Shown here in pieces: positions 23,239 to 27,414 of a DNA stretch of 27,414 bases. Numbering within the stretch: position 1 is the first letter of the stretch; each line of letters begins with the position of its first letter. A program made the position numbers and the translations under genes. The stretch is from JAMQKA01 sp043951865 (GTDB lineage Bacteria > Bacteroidota > Rhodothermia > Balneolales > Balneolaceae), in contig NZ_JBINJF010000038.1 of assembly GCF_043951865.1 (NCBI RefSeq), positions 1-27,414 of the forward strand. Reading direction: 5' to 3'. Below the pieces are notes generated by a model. The model was not told the DNA's origin. It made no database searches and worked only from the letters and a program-made list of their open reading frames with translations.

Positions 23239-24372
23239 ATGATTACGAAGGATATCATTCTGGATATTATTGAGCATGCAGCGGAAACAAGTATTTCAAT
23301 ATTTTTGCCCACCCACAAAACAGGAGAGGAAGTTCAGCAAGATCCCATCCGACTGAAAAACAAGCTGAACAACATTGAGGCCGACCTCTCCGAATCCGGG
23401 ATGAAAAAGAGCGAAATTGACAACCTGCTCGAGGGCCCCAGGAAACTGCTTGACCAGCCCCTTTTTTGGCAGCACAACGACCGCGGACTGGCCCTGTTTT
23501 TGGCAGAAGATTATTTCGAATATTTCAGGGTGCCACTGGACTTTAACCCGCGTTACCTGATCGACAACTATTTTCTCGTCACACCACTACTGCCCATGAT
23601 AACACTGGAGGGCACCTTTTGCATACTGGTGATAAGTCAGAAGAAGGTGCGCCTGCTCAAAGCCACCCGCGACTCGGTTGAAGCGCTGTCACTGACCGAT
23701 TCGCCCACAAGCATCGAAGAGTTCAAGCAGTATGACGTGGTACAGCGCAACCTCCAGCACCACTCCGGGCAGGGACAGGGGCCGGCCATCTTTCACGGGC
23801 AGGGGTCCGGCAGCGACTACGACCGAAAAATTGTGGAGGAATACCTGAAAACAGTTGAAACCGAGGTTACCAACATCATGCGCCGGCGCAACGATCCGCT
23901 GATTCTCGCGGGGGTTGATGAAGCCGTTTCGATTTATCGAAAATCGAACCACTACAGCCGGCTGCTGGATTCCAGCATCAAGGGCAACCCGGATCCCAAA
24001 AGCGACGAAGAGATCCGTGACGAGGGGTGGGAGATCATCAAATCCTATTTCCTGAAGGACATGTATTCCGATATCGAACGGTTCGGCGACCTCTCGGGCA
24101 GCATGAAGCGTTCCGAGGACCTATCCTACATTGTGGAAGGCGCCTATTACGGGAAGATAGACTCCCTTTTTGTTCCGATCGGGGAACACAGTTGGGGTAA
24201 ATTCGATGCCGTAAACGATGTGGTTCACCTCAGCCACGAACAAGAAAACGGCGAACATGACCTGATCAACCTGGCGGCGATCAAGACGATCACCCAGGGA
24301 GGCGACGTGTACGCCCTCCACAGGGATGACATGCCCAACAATGCTTACATAGCGGCCATCTTCCGTTATTAG
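23239..24372 (+). CDS. eRF1/Pelota-like protein of the bacterial baeRF group
   Basis: The 377-residue protein starts at ATG 23239 with a strong GGAGG seven bases upstream, the clearest ribosome-binding site in the window. The N-terminal part (SISIFLPTHKTGEE, QDPIRLKNKLNN, LFWQHNDRGLALFLAEDYF, TPLLPMITLEGTFCILVIS) matches bacterial proteins related to archaeal/eukaryotic release factors (baeRF families). A middle segment at 174-191 is Gly/Gln/His rich (HHSGQGQG then HGQGSG), placed where release factors hold their GGQ loop. The C-terminal part (about 265-377) resembles an L7Ae-like domain, with YIVEGAYYGKIDSLFVPIGE. The predicted role is ribosome rescue or peptidyl-tRNA/RNA handling, unproven for this group. 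It is divergent from rtcB, and a strong terminator follows the gene. Confidence 0.75.
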   Translation: MITKDIILDIIEHAAETSISIFLPTHKTGEEVQQDPIRLKNKLNNIEADLSESGMKKSEIDNLLEGPRKLLDQPLFWQHNDRGLALFLAEDYFEYFRVPLDFNPRYLIDNYFLVTPLLPMITLEGTFCILVISQKKVRLLKATRDSVEALSLTDSPTSIEEFKQYDVVQRNLQHHSGQGQGPAIFHGQGSGSDYDRKIVEEYLKTVETEVTNIMRRRNDPLILAGVDEAVSIYRKSNHYSRLLDSSIKGNPDPKSDEEIRDEGWEIIKSYFLKDMYSDIERFGDLSGSMKRSEDLSYIVEGAYYGKIDSLFVPIGEHSWGKFDAVNDVVHLSHEQENGEHDLINLAAIKTITQGGDVYALHRDDMPNNAYIAAIFRY

Positions 24373-24392
24373 CCTTCCCCCCATTCCCTTAT

Positions 24393-24430
24393 GTGCGGCG
24401 CACTTACCAGCGTGCGCCGCGCTTTTGTTT
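24393..24430 (+). terminator. Intrinsic terminator after the eRF1-like gene
   Basis: GTGCGGCGCAC (24393-24403) pairs with GTGCGCCGCGC (24412-24422) over 11 positions with one G-T wobble, loop of eight bases, followed by TTTTGTTT. It lies 20 bases after the stop codon. Confidence 0.88.
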
Positions 24431-24509
24431 CTTCCACCTCCTTTACAATAACCTCTGCTTTTCGGTACTTCCATACAGGTAATACACCGCAATCCATAAC
24501 GACCTTTTC

Positions 24510-27143
24510 ATGAAGCGCATCGCATATTCAATATCAATTCTACTCCTAATCGGCTTTCTTCACATCACAGCGGGACCGGTTGCTGCCCAAAATCCCTCCG
24601 AAGCCGTGGCCACCATGAATTACTACCTTCCCGGGGATGTAAGCTATGACGAATCGGTGCCCACTCCGGAGGAGATCCTGGATATGGTACCGGGAGAGTG
24701 GCATGTTCGGCACGACCAGCTGGTAAAATATATGTACGCACTGGCCGAGGCCTCTGACCGGATCGCCATCCGGGAGTTTGGGCGCACCTATGAGAACAGA
24801 CCGCTGCTGTTGTTGACGGTCACTTCTCCGTCAAATCATGCCAATATTGAGCAGATCCGTCAAAACCACCTGGCCCTGACCGATCCCGGCCAATCCAGCA
24901 ATTTTGACGTCAATGAAATGCCGGTGGTAGTATACATGGGATACAGCATCCACGGTGACGAGTCCAGCGGCTCAAATGCAGCACTGCTGGTTGCTTATCA
25001 CCTTGCAGCGGCACAGGGAGCCGATATCAGGCAGAAACTCAACAATTCGGTCATCCTGCTGGATCCGAGCTTCAACCCCGACGGACTTGATCGCTTTGCC
25101 GGCTGGGCCAACACCCACAAAAGCAAAACCGTTGTGGACGATCCCAATAATATGGAGCAAAATCAGCCGTGGCCCGGCGCCCGCACCAACCACTACTGGT
25201 TTGACCTGAACCGCGACTGGATGCTGGTTCAGCACCCAGAGAGCCAGGCCCGAATCCGGGTGTTCCACCAGTGGAAGCCAAACATCCTGACCGATCACCA
25301 TGAGATGGGTACAAACGCGACTTTCTTCTTTCAGCCGGGCGTCCCGTCGCGGACCCATCCTCTGACACCGGATCGCAATCAACGGCTCACCGAAGCGATC
25401 GGGGAATACCACGCGCAGATGCTGGATCAACACAAGCGACTGTACTACAGCAAAGAAAACTACGACGACTTTTACTACGGCAAGGGCTCCACCTATCCCG
25501 ATATCAACGGCAGTATCGGCATTCTTTTTGAGCAGGCAAGCTCCCGCTCGCATGCCCAGGAGAGCATCCACGGCGTACTCAGGTTCCCGTTTACGATAAA
25601 AAACCAGTTCCTCACCTCGCTTTCCACGCTGGAGGCCGCCCAGAGCCTGCGTCCCGAAATCCTAAACCACCAGCGTTCTTTTTACCGGGAGGCCCGGCAG
25701 CAGGCAGAGCGCTCTCCAATTGAAGCGTACGTGTTTGGCACGCAGGAAGACCGGGCGCGAAGCTTTCACCTGGCCGAGATGCTGCACCGGCACGACATTG
25801 ATGTGTACGAGCTGGAGGAGAGCCTCTCAGCCAACGGCGAACTGTTTGCCGCGGGCTCCTCCTACATTATCCCGACCAACCAGGCGCAACACCGATTTAT
25901 CGAGGCCCTGTTTGAACGGAGAACTACTTTCCGTGACAGTCTTTTTTACGATGTCTCGGCCTGGACCATGCCTTATGCTTTTAACATGCCGTTTGCCGAG
26001 CTCGACAGCCGCGCGTTTAACCGCAACCAGATTGGAGATAAATTCACCATCGAAAAACGTCCCGCGGGCAGCCTCATCGGTGGACAAAGCGAGTATGCCT
26101 ATATTTTCGAGTGGGATGAATATTACGCGCCGCGGGCGCTCTATCGTATCCAGGAGAAAGGGGTACGGGCCAAAGTAGCTGCCAAACCGTTTACTGCCGT
26201 TACCTCCACCGGTGTTCACCAGTTTGGCTACGGCAGCATCATCGTGCCGGTAGGTCCCCAGGAAGTGGATTCTCAGACGATCTACGAGTGGGCCCGCATG
26301 GCAGCGGAACAGGATGGAATCGACATTTATGCGGTAGATACCGGCCTGACTCCCTCCGGCATCGACCTGGGCAGCGGTTCGTTTGAAGACATTGACAAAC
26401 CCTCGGTCGCCCTTATCGCCGGGGAGGGGACCAGTGCTTACGAAGTGGGTGAAGCCTGGCACCTGCTCGACCTGCGGTACGGCATGCCGGCCACGCTACT
26501 CACCAAGGATCGTCTCGGGCAAACCGATCTCGACCGGTATACTGCCATAGTCATGGTCGATGGATGGTATGGCGACCTTTCAGGCAGCGACATCCACAAG
26601 TTAAAGGAATGGGTGGAGAGCGGTGGAACGCTGGTAACAACCAAGGATGCCGTTGAATGGGCCCGTGAAAACGGCCTGGCTAACGTCTCATTTGTGGAGA
26701 AAAGCGATAGTGAAGAGGAAAACAGCGATAGCGTTCAACCCAAACCGTATGCCGCAATGGACCAGGAACGAGGAGCCCAACATATCGGAGGCGCCATTTT
26801 CCATGCCAGGATTGATACCACGCATCCGATCGGTTACGGATATAATGGATCGGATCTCACCGTGTTCAGGAACAGCACGCTCTTTATGAAGAAATCCGAC
26901 CATCCCTATGCCACACCGCTTCGCTATTCCGATGATCCCCTGGCCAGCGGCTATATTTCGGAAGAGAATCTTGAGAAACTGAACGGTACGGCGGGAATTG
27001 TAGTCTCCGGATTTGGAAGCGGAAAAGTAATTGCAATGACAGACAACCCCAACTTCCGGGCGTTCTGGTACGGGACCAACAAACTGTTTGCCAACGCGAT
27101 TTTCTTTGGCAGCACAATCAGTGGCTCGTCAACCAGTCGTTAG
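24510..27143 (+). CDS. Secreted M14-family zinc carboxypeptidase with C-terminal amidotransferase-like domain
   Basis: The 877-residue protein has a signal peptide (hydrophobic 7-24, probable cleavage after VAAQ). The M14 domain spans about 55-370. Zinc ligands are H148 and E151 (SIHGDESSG) and H263 or H264 (TDHHEMG). WFDLNRDW (230-237) is the substrate-binding stretch, and E341 (GILFEQASS) is the probable catalytic glutamate. Residues about 630-720 (VALIAGEG, LDRYTAIVMVDG, LKEWVESGGTLVTTKDA) resemble a class I glutamine-amidotransferase-like domain without an obvious catalytic cysteine. Long M14 peptidases of this kind are common exported nutrient-scavenging enzymes in Bacteroidota and relatives. 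No C-terminal sorting domain is visible. Start ATG at 24510; a terminator lies upstream, so it has its own promoter. Repeat A follows the stop immediately. Confidence 0.9.
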   Translation: MKRIAYSISILLLIGFLHITAGPVAAQNPSEAVATMNYYLPGDVSYDESVPTPEEILDMVPGEWHVRHDQLVKYMYALAEASDRIAIREFGRTYENRPLLLLTVTSPSNHANIEQIRQNHLALTDPGQSSNFDVNEMPVVVYMGYSIHGDESSGSNAALLVAYHLAAAQGADIRQKLNNSVILLDPSFNPDGLDRFAGWANTHKSKTVVDDPNNMEQNQPWPGARTNHYWFDLNRDWMLVQHPESQARIRVFHQWKPNILTDHHEMGTNATFFFQPGVPSRTHPLTPDRNQRLTEAIGEYHAQMLDQHKRLYYSKENYDDFYYGKGSTYPDINGSIGILFEQASSRSHAQESIHGVLRFPFTIKNQFLTSLSTLEAAQSLRPEILNHQRSFYREARQQAERSPIEAYVFGTQEDRARSFHLAEMLHRHDIDVYELEESLSANGELFAAGSSYIIPTNQAQHRFIEALFERRTTFRDSLFYDVSAWTMPYAFNMPFAELDSRAFNRNQIGDKFTIEKRPAGSLIGGQSEYAYIFEWDEYYAPRALYRIQEKGVRAKVAAKPFTAVTSTGVHQFGYGSIIVPVGPQEVDSQTIYEWARMAAEQDGIDIYAVDTGLTPSGIDLGSGSFEDIDKPSVALIAGEGTSAYEVGEAWHLLDLRYGMPATLLTKDRLGQTDLDRYTAIVMVDGWYGDLSGSDIHKLKEWVESGGTLVTTKDAVEWARENGLANVSFVEKSDSEEENSDSVQPKPYAAMDQERGAQHIGGAIFHARIDTTHPIGYGYNGSDLTVFRNSTLFMKKSDHPYATPLRYSDDPLASGYISEENLEKLNGTAGIVVSGFGSGKVIAMTDNPNFRAFWYGTNKLFANAIFFGSTISGSSTSR

Positions 27144-27210
27144 TGTAGTTATTGGTTAACCAGTGTATTGCTTATTTGTGGAAGACCAATAACTAATTCC
27201 TAATAACCAA
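27141..27210 (+). repeat. Post-stop repeat A, copy 2 (downstream of the M14 peptidase)
   Basis: TTATTTGTGGA (27172-27182) and ACCAATAACTAATT (27185-27198) are exact inverse matches of blocks in the copy after secA. GTTATTGGT (27148-27156) and ACCAATAAC (27185-27193) form a 9-base perfect stem. As in copy 1, the element starts at the stop codon and has the same orientation relative to the gene. Confidence 0.55.
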
Positions 27211-27298
27211 TCTCCGGCGGTAATTTTTGTAGCCCACCTCCTCGTCAGATAGAAATTCTTCCAGTTGCACATGGCGCTATGCCGTTCATACGACCTCT

Positions 27299-27315
27299 CC
27301 TTCGAAATTCATCAT
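27299..27315 (-). repeat. Intergenic repeat B, copy 3
   Basis: The minus strand reads ATGATGAATTTCGAAGG, identical over 17 bases to 6025-6041. It lies just before the putative insertion-sequence end. Confidence 0.5.
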
Positions 27316-27321
27316 TTCTAA

Positions 27322-27414
27322 TCACTGTTGTCCGGTAAACATATTAAGAGGGAACATAAGTCACCTTTAGAGTCTCTTCCACTCGTTTTTGTACCCTAAT
27401 CTGATTGCGAGCCC
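27322..27414 (-). mobile_element. Possible end of an insertion sequence with transposase C terminus
   Basis: TCACTGTTGTCCGGTAAAC (27322-27340) looks like a transposon terminal inverted repeat. The minus strand from the window edge to a TAA at 27367 is open and reads GLAIRLGYKNEWKRL, a plausible protein C terminus about 30 bases inside the repeat, as in simple insertion sequences. Only the edge is visible, and the partner repeat is outside the window, so the call is tentative. An IS4-like element is my guess only. Confidence 0.25.

Noticed and set aside
27152..27305. Minus-strand open stretch after the M14 peptidase
   Set aside because: Much of its apparent protein comes from the repeat A sequence read through; no good start or family resemblance.
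1..27414. tRNA, rRNA, CRISPR array or prophage
   Set aside because: I read the longer intergenic stretches and saw no cloverleaf, rRNA block, regularly spaced repeats or phage structural genes; a covariance-model scan was not possible here.

Overview
The window looks like a chromosomal segment of a member of the Bacteroidota/Balneolota group, most plausibly a halophilic Balneolaceae-type bacterium. This rests on recognisable protein content: a long SecA with charged insertions and no zinc-finger tail, a YidC beginning MDRNT, a lipoprotein ThuA/sugar-dehydrogenase chimera, large secreted M14 peptidases, many acidic proteins and few strong Shine-Dalgarno sites. The placement is an inference; no rRNA or tRNA gene is present to settle it.

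Region 1 (1-4006, minus strand) is an apparent sugar-oxidation operon. A lipoprotein combines a ThuA domain, a PQQ-dehydrogenase-like propeller, HEAT-like repeats and a blue-copper domain. It is followed by a TIM-barrel sugar epimerase/isomerase and by the first 30 codons of a Gfo/Idh/MocA oxidoreductase that leaves the window. Region 2 (4443-6894, minus) has a small four-helix membrane protein, a NarL-type regulator with a degenerate receiver, a repeat-bearing 500-base gap, and a polyphosphate-type glucokinase of the ROK family.

Region 3 (6968-13258) is the protein-export and translation core. secA is on the minus strand, divergent from the overlapping plus-strand cluster rpmH-rnpA-yidD-yidC, which ends in a clear hairpin. 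Region 4 (13416-16785, plus) holds an orphan HsdR-N-type nuclease-like protein, a permease-less ABC ATPase and an M24B Xaa-Pro peptidase.

Region 5 (16855-19167, minus) pairs a PdxA2-type dehydrogenase with a four-carbon acid sugar kinase, the known gene pair for D-threonate/D-erythronate catabolism to dihydroxyacetone phosphate. A near-palindrome lies just upstream. Region 6 (19361-24372) contains an anchored NAPE-PLD-like metallo-beta-lactamase-fold enzyme, a convergent Nramp-like transporter lacking the canonical metal-binding motif, and a divergent pair: an RtcB-type RNA ligase and an eRF1/Pelota-like (baeRF) protein with a glycine/glutamine-rich loop. The divergent spacer carries a perfect inverted repeat. 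Region 7 (24510-27143) is a secreted M14 metallopeptidase.

Two small intergenic repeat families recur at about 6.0-6.9 kb and 27.1-27.3 kb. One of them sits immediately after the stop codons of both secA and the M14 peptidase. The last 90 bases look like the end of an insertion sequence. No tRNA, rRNA, CRISPR array or prophage was seen. The most interesting leads are the heme-less cupredoxin dehydrogenase fusion, the RtcB/eRF1-like pair, the Nramp variant and the post-stop repeat.
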